Positions 1 through 11,474 of a DNA stretch of 64,000 nucleotides are shown here, piece by piece (position 1 is the first letter of the stretch; every line of letters starts with the position of its first letter). Below the pieces are notes generated by a model. It saw nothing but the letters and a program-made list of their open reading frames with translations. It was not told the DNA's origin and did not search any database. This DNA is from Effrenium voratum (taxonomy: Eukaryota; Sar; Dinophyceae; Suessiales; Symbiodiniaceae): contig CAUJNA010003814.1 in the NCBI GenBank assembly GCA_963377175.1, positions 124,001 to 188,000 on the forward strand, in the 5' to 3' direction. Position numbers and translations under genes: made by a program.

Positions 1-675
1 GGGAACCTTTTGGTTAGGCCTGGTTCTCTTGCAATATTTAGGGAACCCAACCGCACTTGGTACCAAAAGGGGGGGGGGAAGAATGCGCGCCCCTAGCCTT
101 GCATGCCCCTTGTTGGGCGACTCAAGCATCACCCTTTGGGGCATTTCAAGATCAGTCTTCTTTCGGTCTTTTCTTTTAAGGTTCCCTAGCTTCTGCCCTG
201 GCTTGGTGCTCAGTAGGGACCAACCTTCAGAGTGTTGGATTCGAATGAACCAGATTTTGGGATTCCCTTATACCAAGGAAACAAAATGAGATGGATGGCT
301 TTCTTCGGGGTCCTTCCATGAACGGGCAACTACAACAGAAGATTGATCAACCCCCATATGAATATCGAAGGCCCCTAGCTTCTGACCTGGCCTTCTTTTG
401 TTTCATAGACACCAGCCACAGGAAACCTCTGCAGAGGAGATTGGCTTCAAGTACCCCAAAAAGAAACAACAACACGCGATGTCCTCTTTTTTTTCTGCTA
501 CATGTTTGCTATATTTTTTGCTACACACAAGCGATGTCTGCTATAATTGTTTTCCCCGCTGTTTTGTTGGATTCTCTCAAAAAAAGGGGGCCTCCGCCGC
601 CATCCTCAGCTCCCGCCGGAGCGAGCCTCCGCGAGCCGCGAGCCGCGTTTGCCTCGGCGCCGGTCCCGCCGCCAG
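1..675. other. Sequence upstream of the first recognised exon
   Basis: No promoter, start codon or splice leader acceptor can be recognised here. Bases from about 590 to 675 are GC-rich and stay open in the frame of the exon that follows, so the exon may begin earlier than 676. The N-terminus of the protein, and possibly more exons, may lie here or before the window. Confidence 0.4.
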
Positions 676-738
676 GAGGGCGGGGAGGAGGTGAAGACCT
701 CGGAGCTGCCCGCGCAGGAGGTGCACTTCCTCTGCAAG
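676..738 (+). CDS. PKG: PKG exon: segment before the first cyclic-nucleotide-binding domain
   Basis: The open frame reads EGGEEVKTSELPAQEVHFLCK. The end, QEVHFLCK, resembles the helix that leads into the first cyclic-nucleotide-binding domain of PKG (human LIKEAI region). The start is placed after the AG at 674-675, because all better-supported acceptors here are AG followed by G; a second AG|G gives a start at 691. The donor is GCCAGT at 739 and leaves phase 0. The next recognised exon needs one preceding base of phase, and about seven residues are missing compared with human PKG. A microexon of 3n+1 bases therefore probably lies in the following intron. The frame is also open upstream to about 547, so the true start is uncertain. 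Confidence 0.55.
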
Positions 739-2157
739 GCCAGTGACGCGAGGGGAACGCGGGGACGAGGGGAAGCGATGCGATGGGAAGCGAGGAGGGG
801 AAGCGGAGACGCGGAAGAGGAGGGGGGGGGGGGGGGAAGGGGGCGGATTTTTTCTCGCTTTTTACAAAAAGGGGGGGCAGGTGATGCGACGATGCGATGC
901 GATGCATTCGGATCTGAAATGCGATCAAATTTTGTTCCAGAAAAAGGGGGTGGTTTGGAGCTGGGTGCTTTGGAGATGTTCTGGGGGTGTGCACTTTCTC
1001 AGCAAGAAGCAAACCATCCAAATCAATCCAAACGCCGATGCTTGATTGAGATGCGGATGCGGAATGATTTCTTTTTGTTTTACTTTTTTGTTTTTTAAGC
1101 CTGCGGGGAAGCGACGGAAGCGTAGAAACGGAACCGAGCTCTGAAAAAGGAGACCCGGAAGAGGGGGGGATGTTTTTTTTCTTCTTTTCAAAAGAGGGGG
1201 GCCGTTCTTTTTGTTTGTTTGGGACCCCTTTTTGGGCAACGGAACATGTTATATATGTAATATGTCCATGTGTTATTTGTGTTTGAGATTTTTTGGGAGG
1301 GGGAGCTCCTCGAAAAAAGGCACACCCAAATGACGGCCTTCTCGATGAAAACGGCCAGTTGTGCGCCCTATACGAAGGAGACAGGCGAGCAACAGGTCCT
1401 AGACAATCCGCCAGCAAATGGCGGCGATTAGCGCCAAAAAAAATGAGCAGTCCTAAATCGCTTGGCCCTATGGGTGACTTCCTCCGCTTTGGTTCAATCG
1501 GACTGTCATGACCCAAGGCTTCGAGAGAGTGTCTGACACGCCCCTTGGGCGTGTCGATACTAAACGAGATTTTTTTTTGGAAGCCACGAGAGGGATCGAA
1601 GTGGAGCATGGTGACATACAGGTTTGCAAAACCACCTGATGCTTCAGCTCTGGATTTCACACCATTCAGCATTTTTTAGCCCCTGCGTTGCACTCTTTCT
1701 GCTCCCTTCTGGCGCTCTGAAAGAGGAATCTGCAGCCAAAAGCAAACACGCTGTCATCCTTCTATGGTGCCAAACCGTGGATTTTCTCCATCCACAGTCC
1801 TGTTCTTCCAGAGATGGGGCGCCAAAATTTTCCAAAGTGCTGCGGTGGGGCCCCAAGAGAAGACCCACCCCCACAAAATAGGCAAGCATTGGTCACTAAG
1901 ACACCGCTATTGCAATTGGTCCCTTGACAACCATACCCGATTCAAGCCACCAGTAAAGCAATGGGGGCTACTACAGCCACTGTTTTTACCTAAGTTGCAT
2001 CATGCAAGTTGCTTCCCCTTGGGCCATTCTTTTAGTGAGAATCGGTTGAACCCTAGGGCATACCAGGGTCGAGCCATCATTTCACCAGGCGCTGAGCGAG
2101 AATGCGAATCTCAGAATCTCGGCCGGGCGGACCAAAGGCTTTGCCCCGCGTCATGAT

Positions 2158-2335
2158 ATATGGATGTACTGATATACGATATATGACATACCACATACAT
2201 GTATATATATATATATTATGGATATATATATATATATATACATGTATGTATGTATGCATATATACATCTATGTATATACACATATACATATTTACAGATC
2301 ATAAATACTATATCACAGATACAGAATATACATCA
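2158..2335. repeat. AT-rich microsatellite (TA and CATA steps)
   Basis: The stretch is dominated by alternating TA and by GTATG/CATA steps, such as the run of TA at about 2204-2240. It has no coding signal in any frame. Confidence 0.85.
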
Positions 2336-2827
2336 TGCACATACACGATTGTGGTGATGAGCAACGCATACCCACATGTAGAGCTTTTGCCATGTCTGCA
2401 TTGTTTGCATCGTCTGCGACTCGCTCTGGCAGTTTGTGTTTCACGCTTCAAGATGCGTCTCCGGGTTATAAGCGTGTAACTTGGGGGCGCTAAAGGTTTT
2501 AGTCCTACCATACCTCAGTTGTTGCCTTGGTTCAACAGCAGCCTGTTTCCTAAACTTAATTAGGTGTGCTGTGGCTACTCTGGGTCCTGCTGTTTGCCCA
2601 TCAGCGATATTTTTTGGGGTTGCGCTGAATATCTGACCACTTGGACCGGCAACGTTGTTGGTTGTTCCCTGGGGAGCCCCCAAGGGGTTTTTCCCGGGCC
2701 TGACCGGGCGATCGACTTGGCGGTCGGTTCCAAGGCGCCAATAGTTCAATGCAACTGGGATTTTGCAGAAGTTTTGCCACCACTGGCGTTTCCCAAAGTG
2801 GTCCCATAAAATGGCAAGGGTGTCTGT

Positions 2828-3275
2828 CCCTTTCCCCACTCCCCCACACCACCCCCCCCCCCTCATCTACCCCCCACCCAAGCCACCCCCCCACCCCTCC
2901 CAAGCCACCCCCCCACACCCACCCCACCAATCCACCCATCCACCTCAGCCCCTATCCACCCCTGCTCCCCCCCATCCCCACCAATCCACCCATCCACCTC
3001 ACCCCGTATCCACCCCTGCTCCCCCCCCATCCCCACCCACCCACCCCCCCTCATCCACCCCCCATCCACCCCCTGCTCCCCACCCCTCCCATCCACCCCC
3101 GCCCACCCCACCAATTCACCATCCACCCCACCATCCACCCCACCCCCTAATTATCCCCCCCTGCTTTTTTCCCCGCACCACCCACCCCACCATCCACCCC
3201 ACCCCCCCCCCCCATCCACCCCACCCACCCCATCCACGCCCCCCCCCATCCACCACACCCCTCCACCCCAGAAAC
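2828..3275. repeat. C-rich CCACCC / CCATCCACC array
   Basis: About 450 bases on the plus strand are almost free of G and are built from CCCACC and CCATCCACC units, with several C runs of 8 to 10. The array ends some 10 bases before the exon-side sequence at 3288, so it also serves as an extreme pyrimidine-rich tract in front of that acceptor. Open frames through it give only His/Pro/Thr repeats. Confidence 0.9.
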
Positions 3276-3287
3276 TCCCTGGCTGAG

Positions 3288-3349
3288 GAGCGCTCCTCGC
3301 CATCAGCGAAGACAAGATGAAGGAGCTGGCGGCCGGAGCGGTGGCGCTG
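3288..3349 (+). CDS. PKG: PKG exon: start of first cyclic-nucleotide-binding domain
   Basis: The frame gives ALLAISEDKMKELAAGAVAL after two bases of a split codon. This matches the first helix of a cyclic-nucleotide-binding domain (human PKG LELSQIQEIVDCMYPV). The AG|G acceptor is at 3286-3287. The donor is either GCTCAA at 3350 or GCGCTG at 3344; an in-frame stop follows at 3353, so the exon must end before it. Just upstream, in another frame, NSLAEER is readable and would also suit the domain. Joining it to LLAISEDKM would need one more base, so either the acceptor lies inside it or one base is lost. Confidence 0.65.
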
Positions 3350-3489
3350 GCTCAATAAAAAGACGATTGGGGGTTACCTCACTTCCTGAGTTCATGAACT
3401 TTTGGGAAGACCGTATTAGTGGTAAATATAAAGTTGGACATTTGTTGGGCCATCCACTCAGCAAGTGAGTTATGGGAATGCGAATACAT

Positions 3490-3995
3490 GCATTGTATTG
3501 CAATGCACTGAATTCCCGCACAGTACATTACATTGAACTACATTCCATTCCGTTACATTGCGTTACATACACAGTACAATACAATTCAAGACAATACAAT
3601 ACAAATACAATACAATACAATCCAACGCATCACATTACATTACATTACGTTACATTACGTTACGTTGCACTACATTGCATCACAGAGCATTGCATGCGAT
3701 GCCATGACACGACATCACATTACATTACATCACATTACATCACATTACATTACGTTACATCAAATCACATCACATCACAATACAGTACCTACATATATAC
3801 ATCCTCACCTACCTACCTACATACATACATGCATACGTACGTAAAACATACACACATACATTCATACATTACATTACATTACATTACATTACATTACATT
3901 ACATTACATTACATTACATTACATTACATTACATTACATTACATTACATTACATTACATTACATTACATTACATTACATTACATTACATTACATT
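3490..3995. repeat. ACATT pentanucleotide array
   Basis: The first part is a degenerate mix of CATTA/ACATT steps. From about 3865 to 3995 it becomes a near-perfect (ACATT)n tract of some 25 copies. The open frame through it encodes only ITLHYITLHY-type repeats and is not taken as a gene. Confidence 0.95.
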
Positions 3996-4712
3996 ACATA
4001 ACACACATACACACATACACACATACACACATACACACGTACACACATACACACATCCACACATCCACACACACATACACACACACATACACACATACAC
4101 ACATACACACACACATACACACATACACACATACACACATACACACATACACACCTGCACACATACACACATACCCACATACACACATACACGCATACAC
4201 ACACACACATGCACACATGCGCACATACAGACACATACATGCATACATTCAACTATGTATATATACATTTGCACACATGCATGCATGCAAACACAGGCAT
4301 ACACACACACACGTACGTACGTACGTACGTACGTACGTACATACATGCATACATGCATACATGCATACATGCATACATGCATACATGCATACATGCATAC
4401 ATGCATACATGCATACATGCATGCATGCATACATACATACATACATACATACATACATACATACATACATACATACCTTTATACATGCATGCATACATAC
4501 ATACGTACATACATTTCACACATGCATGCATGCATGCATGCATGCATGCATGCATGCATGCATACATACATACATACATACATACATACATACATACATA
4601 CATACCTGCAATGGGTACATGCATACATGCATACATGCATACCTACATACATACAAATGCATGCGCACGCAAACACGCATACATATATATATATAGAGAG
4701 AGAGAGAACCTT
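3996..4712. repeat. Compound CACATA / ACGT / ATGCATAC / CATA microsatellite
   Basis: Successive blocks are (CACATA)n at about 3996-4215, (ACGT)n at 4312-4340, (ATGCATAC)n at 4340-4430, (CATA)n at 4428-4476, (GCAT)n at 4518-4562 and (CATA)n at 4563-4605, ending in a TA/GA tract at 4683-4707. The blocks share single-base relatives of one CATA-like unit. Long open frames on both strands here are repeat artefacts. Confidence 0.95.
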
Positions 4713-7700
4713 TATTGCCATGTAGAGCCCAATAGTCAACGGGTGTTAGGCGCTTTGGGCCCCTGAGATTGCAATTGAAGGGGTGCTGACTTTCGGACTT
4801 TCGGGGAGTGGCCACCTTTTTAAACCACCGACGGGGTTCTTTGGGGGATGTCGCTTGACGGCTCCAGTTGTTTGCCCACCTAAAACACCATACCGAGGTT
4901 GGGGGGGACACATGCGTTTGGGCCAATATGTTCATTAACGGGGCGCGGGGGAAGGAGGGTTCTGCTTGGGAAGAGGAAGCCGATGTGAAAACCATTTGGG
5001 GATAGGTGTTCGTGGGTTTGGCTGAAGCTCGATGGGCTGGTAGTTCGGTTCTGGCAGTCCCTGAATTTCTCTTTTTTGGGCCTAAAGTGGCAGTGTTATT
5101 GGAAGCCATCGGTAAACTGCCAAGCTTTGATTCGGGGACTCCGGTGACCCCAGTCTGGTCATTCAGCATTCTACCTAGAGTCTCCATGACCCTTATGGGT
5201 CCATGACCCCTTAATTTGGGAAATGACCCCATTTTGTAAGGGTCATGGAGACTCCAGATATTGGTTTACAAGGGAAGCATTTTCCATGAAGCCATGGAGG
5301 GATCGGATGTGTCAGGGATTTGTGACCTGGTCGCTGTCGCTTTTAGCAGCTGGCGGAGCCGTTCAATTCGAGGAGTCGCTTTTGGAGATGCCATTGCAAA
5401 TGAGTGTGTCTTTTGGCAAAACATGGATAGTCAGTCAATCCGCCAGTCATTTCAGTGGACCCGGCTGCAAAACACAAACCATAGGATTCTTAGGTGATGC
5501 GAAATGGATTTCGCAACCATCCGCAGTAGAGGCAAGCTGCGCAACCCCAGGTTCTCACACATGTGAAGAAGGGCTCCACCATTGTGTGCCTCGGCTGCCA
5601 AGCCTTTTCGCTCGCGACTGGCGACGAACAGTTCGTCGAGCGACAGGAAATTGGTTTCGTTTCAGAAACAGCCTGAGTTGGTGAACTTCATTTTTCCCCA
5701 GCGGCTGCCAGGGTTTCCTCCATTTCCCTGTTTGGAGCCTCCAACACAGGCGATGGTTTCAATGGAAGCTACCGCCAATTGCAACCTTTGAAGGGGAATC
5801 CAGTCTTTCTTCAGTGGGTTTGGGGTGGCCATAGCGCATTAGCTTGGCGGATTGGCGGATTGGCGGATTGGTTCTGGGAAGTTCGGCGGAGTTTTTTTTG
5901 TTGAGGCTTTGAAAGCAGATAGCTTTTTGTTTGTTTCGTTTTCCCCGGTACTTCTTCTTTTCTTTGGGGGTACCCTCCCGTCCACTAACATGGAACCTGC
6001 CTAAGGCTGCCTAAGGGGTGCTTGGAAGACTATTTTCCTTTTCAAGGGTCCCTCTGATGGGTCATGTTAGTGGACAGCAGGGTCTGCTTCTTTAAGGGGG
6101 GGGTCAAAGGGCAACCACAAGGAAAGCTACTGTTATTTTTTCTTGGTCGGGGGGTCTCCTCAAACAAGACACACCCATAATATCTCTCCGTTTTCGCAAA
6201 ACCCACAGTTCAGAATCCCTTCCCCAGCAAACCCCTTTCGACATACTGACAAACTAAATGGGGTGTTTGTGGATTTCTGCACTGGTTTTCGGGGCAAAGG
6301 CATCTCGCTGAATACAAGCGGTACAAGGAGCAGTAATTTCCCATAACACTTGGGCCGACCTTCAATTGCCCAAGGTTGCTGAAGGGGGAAGTGGGTTGGC
6401 CAGAACTCCTCTACCCAAGTTTTGTCATGCCATGACCACCATGTTCACCTCGGAATTTGTTCTTGGCAGGAAAATGAAGCTAAAGAAAGATATGTATTAA
6501 TTGTGCCACGAGCAAATACATCAGTTTCATTACAACATATTTGGATCCACCATAATGCTGGATCCACTAAGACATGTTTGCGGCATGATTTTAAGATTTG
6601 GGGTTGGGCGCGAGGGCCGAACACTGCCTGCAGAGCTGTTGGAATAAACCACCCCCTAACAACCTGACCCATGAAACCAAGAACACCGACCCAACACAAC
6701 CCCAAAAAAGGAAAATTACCTTCCAAGGCAGCTCCTCTTTGCAACGATGGCAGTGGACGATCGGCGGGTCTTGGAAGACGAAGGCCATCCCTTTGAAAGG
6801 CCCGAACCGTCCACTTCTATAATAGGAAAGAGATAAATTTGTGCCCAGTGCTTCCAGTTACCACTATAGTAGGTAACAAGGAATTTTCCCATGATGTCAA
6901 CCTAGAGGTAGCCATACTGAAGGATTGTCTAAGCCTTTCATGTTGGCTTCCACCCTTCCTCAGGCACACCACCTATCCAACTCGCCCTTTTTTCCTGGGA
7001 AGCTGAATTTTCTGGGAGCCTCAAAAATGATGCTCGGTTTTCCTTGTTGGCTTCAAGGGAAAACCAACAAAGGACGCTTCACCCCCCAATGCAAAACCTG
7101 CACCCCGCCGCATGCGGACGTTTTCCAGGGACACTGGGCACGTGGTGCGCCAAATGGCCATCATCAAGTCGGGCACGGTGGCTGCACCGTGGCCGTAATC
7201 GATTTGTCCCCAGTGATAGCGCGAAATCTGATCTCAAGATTAGAAGTTGGATTGGAACGGTTCGCTGAATTCTTGCCTTGCGACTGCAGGCAGAGCTTTT
7301 TCCATCTCTCACATAATCACCAGCTGTGCAGTGCAGGCATTCATACTTGAGAAGGGAATGTGGTGATTTATGACACTCTCGTAGGGAGCACTATCATAAT
7401 TGGACAATTAGATGTAAACCGCTGTAAGCCTATGAAGATTCCAGACATAACTTGTAACAACATAGTAATTCCAAGCTCCAAGTAAAGAAACCAACACTCC
7501 AAACATGTTTTGTGATCCGTGCTTCTTCTCACTCCCTGAGTTGGGCTCTAGTGGTACACCATTTGGTTTGGTGACTTCTGGCCAACCCACTGGATTGGTG
7601 AGATTTGGAACACATCACGGTAGACTCATGGGCCTTAACAAGCCCTTATTAGCTGATTCAGAACTGAACCAGGGATCATTTGGGCCCCCCGCCCTCCCCC

Positions 7701-8113
7701 CCCCCCCCAGCCCCCATGATATAAGCAAAGAGAACCAAACTGAGTCCGACCTAAAACAATGCCCTCAGCCGGGGGGTTGAACCCATACTGTTTCCGCCCG
7801 CATCGTGACTCATCGTGAAGGCAGGGGTCAGCTCAGTGTGGAATGAGGGAATGCCCCTTATAAACCATCCAACTGGTGGTTTCCTTTCAGGGGACCAAAG
7901 CATTCCCATCAAGAACCCTACCTCTCGCACCGATCGCAAGATTATCTTTGTCTCTTTGGAGCTACCTGCAACGTCAAGGGCTGAAATTGGGACATGCAGT
8001 GCTGCAGGGCTTTATTTTAGGTTTTCACCAGGAACGTCTCCCAGTTGAGCCGACTCTGACAACCTTCCCATTTGGACCTCTTGCAGGGCTCAAAAACAGT
8101 GACTGACTCCTTT

Positions 8114-8230
8114 GTGGCGAAGCCAACCATCTGGTCCCTTAGCTCTTTAGACCTATTTAGTTGGCTTAGTGGTTGGTTTTCCGAATTTAACCCACTAAAA
8201 GCTCGAAAAACGTTTCGCAGAGCTGAAAAC
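8114..8230 (+). mobile_element. Family 3 dispersed element
   Basis: It has the family layout: GTGGCGAAGCC near the left end, then TTAGCTCTTTAG, a TTTAGTGG step, TTTCCGAATTTAACCCACTA and an ACGTTTCGCAGAGCTGAAAA end. Related copies are at 13851, 30300, 31320, 33508, 38004, 39069, 41212, 44079, 46178 and, inverted, 57490. The core contains a CTTTTAGTG...CACTAAAAG inverted pair in better copies. No coding capacity. Confidence 0.75.
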
Positions 8231-8498
8231 GCATGGCGCCCTCGCTCTCTGACGAGTCTGGTAGCGGACCGGGCAGCGGGCTTTGAGGCAGTGGTGGAAT
8301 CAGATCATCACCACGGGGGGCATCAGTCGGTTCCCCGGCCAAATGATTTCGCGCCAATCGGCGGAGCGGAGGGAAGCTGCGGATGGTGCCCAACACTGGA
8401 TGGGCGCAAAAGGGGGCGCTGTTCTAGGGGTTGATTCCTTTTCCATTTTTTTCAACCATGGTTCTTTAAAAAAAACCGGCTGTCTCATCCATAATTCA

Positions 8499-8600
8499 GG
8501 TGTGGGTCAAAATTAAACCACCAGGGGAAGGCCTGTTTTAGTCATGGGTCCCATTTACCGGGGGTTCCAATTTGGGTACCCATGTTTGACCCACAGCCAT
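8499..8600 (+). mobile_element. Family 5 dispersed element with inverted ends
   Basis: It begins AGGTGTGGGTCAAAATTAAA and ends TTTGACCCACAGCCAT, so its ends are inverted repeats around GTGGGTCAAA/TTTGACCCAC. Other copies are at 44584-44691, 46317-46420 and 55223-55333. Confidence 0.8.
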
Positions 8601-8764
8601 CGAAAAGGGGGGCCCAGACAAAGGGGCGCTGTTGCTGGGTCGGCTCAAAGCGCCTACAGTTTGAGGGGTTCTCAAAACTTCTTTTGGGGGTGGGAAACCC
8701 ATTGTGAGTGTGTTGAGGATGCCAGGTTGATGGAACCAGTTTGTTCCCATGGCCACAGCACTCC

Positions 8765-10730
8765 CACACTTTTGTTTACTTTATTTTCATATTTCCTTAT
8801 CCCTTTCTATATCTTCTGGAAGTAACTTGTCCACGGTCTCTCTCTCTTCTTTTTCTTTCTTTTCTTTTATTATTGATTCATGAGATTTATTATTGGTGGT
8901 GAGGAAAGAGGGGATAAATGATGGTGAAAGAAACATGCCATCATATCCCTTCCTTTCCCATCCCTTGACCAAGCCATAGAATAGAGGCTTGGAGGTGTAA
9001 GGGATGGCATAGCTTCATTCATAATATTTGGATTGTTTGGAATGAAGATATGATGAATGAGGATGGATTTCTTGTCAGCCATTACCTTCCTCTTCCTCCA
9101 TTTCTCCTCTCTCCGTTCGGATTCAAGTTGAGGACAGAGGACGAGACAAGGATCCATTCCTTTCCATCTTCATTCCTTTGCATTTCCAGGAGTTACACCA
9201 AATGCAAAGATAAAAGGGATGAAGATAAAGAAATTATGAAACTATTTCTCTTTCATATTGTATCTCCTAGAATTATTCTTGGCAGTTATTTTGAAGAGTC
9301 TTATTTGGAGGTGATAGAGAGTCCTAAGGATGGATCCGGTGACTGCCAGGAAGCATATTCTGAGGTCTAACCGTTGGCTGTCATTCCATCTTCCTCCTCC
9401 ATCTGTTCGCGAGATATCTTCAGGAACAGAAAGGAAAGACAAATGAGCGAGGAATGACCATAAGATCTAGAATTATAAAATATTTGTCATTCCTCTTTCC
9501 CATGCCTTTCCTCATCCTTTCGTCTATGACATGGAAGGATAGGGAAAGGGACATGATATTCCTTCTCCATTCTATTTTCATATTTAATAACTTGAAGAAG
9601 GAATATGAAAGAGAAATAACCATTCCCAATCCATCTTTTTATCTCTTTATTATTTGGATTTGGAATTATCCCTTTCCTTTTCATGTTCAATTAGAATTAT
9701 AATAAAATGAAAAGAGGAATAAAGAAAGACACCCACTCCCTTCTATCCACTGTTGATGATTGATAGGCTTGGAAGTGGACAGGTGGGAAGGGGCTGTGTG
9801 TATATTGGATGGTTTTATGATTGACACCTTTCCCTGTCACCTGGTAACCCTCTCTACCTTGGGATTTGGAATGGGACGGTTGACGAGATGACAGCTTGCT
9901 ATGGGTCTATCTCCTGTCAGCCGTCTTCCAGCATCTAGAATCCATCCCGCCTCGTCTTCTCTGGGCATGAAGGGATGGGGAAGTGGGTTTGTGGATAGAG
10001 AGTCTTGGCATACAGTCTATTCAAGGATTTCCTGCATTCATAACTTGTCTTTTCCTTCTCTTGGAAGTCTTTTATTTGCAGCTTGTCCATGAGATCCAAG
10101 ATAATGGCGGTTACATGTCAAGTCTCAGAAAGTAAAATAAGTTCCAGAATTCTTTCCTGTGTACTTCTTTCCCCTTCATCTCACTCATCCAAATCCAGGA
10201 TGTGGGATGAGATGAAGAGATGGGAAAGAGAGGACAGACAGGTGAAAGGGTGATAGGTGACATCTCTTTCTCTCGGTCACCTCTCCCTTTCATATCTCTC
10301 TCTTTCCTTCACTCGTCATTCCATTCCCAATCCAAATGATAGACTGTAAATTAAAGTTCCGAATGAAAAGACAAAGAAGAAATCCACAAAGAAACATTCC
10401 AAGAGATACAAATAAAAGAAAGGACATGATATATTTGTATCTGTCCATTTCTCTTTTATTTTCAAGTATTAATATTGGTTGAGGACGTTTCCTTCCGTCG
10501 CTTCTATCGTTTATCCTCATCCATAATAACCGACGGGAAAGGTCCTGAACTAACCTACAAACACAATCCAAATAACCATAATAAAAGCAAACTAAAATAA
10601 TTAAATAAAGATAAATAAAGATAATTTGCTTTTCTTTTGGTTACATTCCTTTCGTATCTTTGCTTTTCTCCGTCTCGCGGTTATTCCAAGAGCTACCGAA
10701 GGGACGAAGAAAGGTCAAGGATTTTACAGA
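8765..10730. other. AT-richer purine/pyrimidine-biased block of about 2 kb
   Basis: This block differs from its surroundings. It has lower GC, long alternating stretches of TTCCTTTCC-like pyrimidines and GGAATGAAGA-like purines, and none of the dispersed element families seen elsewhere. No frame resembles a protein. It could be an inserted non-coding element or a decayed local repeat; I could not find clear terminal repeats. Confidence 0.45.
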
Positions 10731-11043
10731 TAAACCTCTCCGTTCCTCTTCTTTTGGTTACCTCGTCCACACGGCAGTGCGAAAGGCAAATCTCTTAACA
10801 CAAAAGAGGCATGTGTCAACTCCATACACCCACGAAATGGCTGGCTTCATTATTGGTTTCTCTCCAGAAAGCCGTCCCCGAATAAACTTTTGGCACAGCC
10901 AAACAGCAACCTAAAGGACGGACAAAGAGACTCCCAGAGTTTGCTTGAGACGACACACTCCCCACTTTTTTGCATGAAGGCTTCGGTTAACAAAAGGATT
11001 ACTACGCATGGCGTTTGTGTATGGCATTCTTGAATTTCATGTG

Positions 11044-11141
11044 GGTGTGTCTCAAAATAAGGGCCCATTAACATTGGGTGGCTTTCCTTTTGTTTCCCTT
11101 CAAACCCAGCCCGAGAGGAGTACCCTCCAAAAAAGACACCA
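11044..11141 (+). mobile_element. Family 9 dispersed element (GGTGTGTCTC...GACACACC type)
   Basis: The left end is GGTGTGTCTCAAAATAAGGG, the middle is a CTTTCCTTTTGTTTCCCTTC tract, and the right end is a TACCCTCCAAAAAAGACACC motif, the inverted partner of the left end. Similar copies with clear ends lie at 27929-28027, 33366-33475 and 57871-57957, and more degenerate ones elsewhere. Confidence 0.75.
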
Positions 11142-11474
11142 CGCCGCAGTGGCCTTGTGTTCGTTTCCATTCGAATTTCCAAGGCGCATGTCTAGCATTG
11201 GTGCAGCTTGTTTCGCCACAGTTCATGGCGGACGCTGCCGCTTATCCAAATTTCATGTGTGTCAGGGCTCAACAAAAAAGCAACCATTCCACGGAATCAG
11301 GGTTGCTTTCGATGTGATCCTGTACTGGGTTCGTTCATCGAAGCTTCTCATCTCGAAGATGTTAGGAGCCTTATGGGACTGGCCCTTTGTTTGCTTCTTT
11401 CGTGATTTTCCTCATTTCCATAGGTTCTTCACCCAAGCACCCGGCACAAAGAAAAACATCACGGGCCCCCACCC

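Larger units (their letters stand above)
739..3287 (+). other. Intron region with AT and C-rich simple repeats
   Basis: It starts with GCCAGT and ends with GAG before the exon at 3288. It holds G-rich runs near 826-850 and a TA/CATA-rich patch at 2158-2335. A C-rich CCACCC/CCATCCA array runs from 2828 to 3275, right up to the acceptor. One unrecognised microexon for the start of the first cyclic-nucleotide-binding domain is expected here. Confidence 0.5.

Noticed and set aside
521..1672. Open frame of 383 codons on the minus strand
   Set aside because: It overlaps the first kinase exon on the other strand, has low-complexity Pro/Ser/Lys runs, and shows no domain.
3472..4725. Open frame of 417 codons on the plus strand, Tyr/His/Thr-rich
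   Set aside because: It translates the ACATT and CATA arrays; similar frames are open on both strands.
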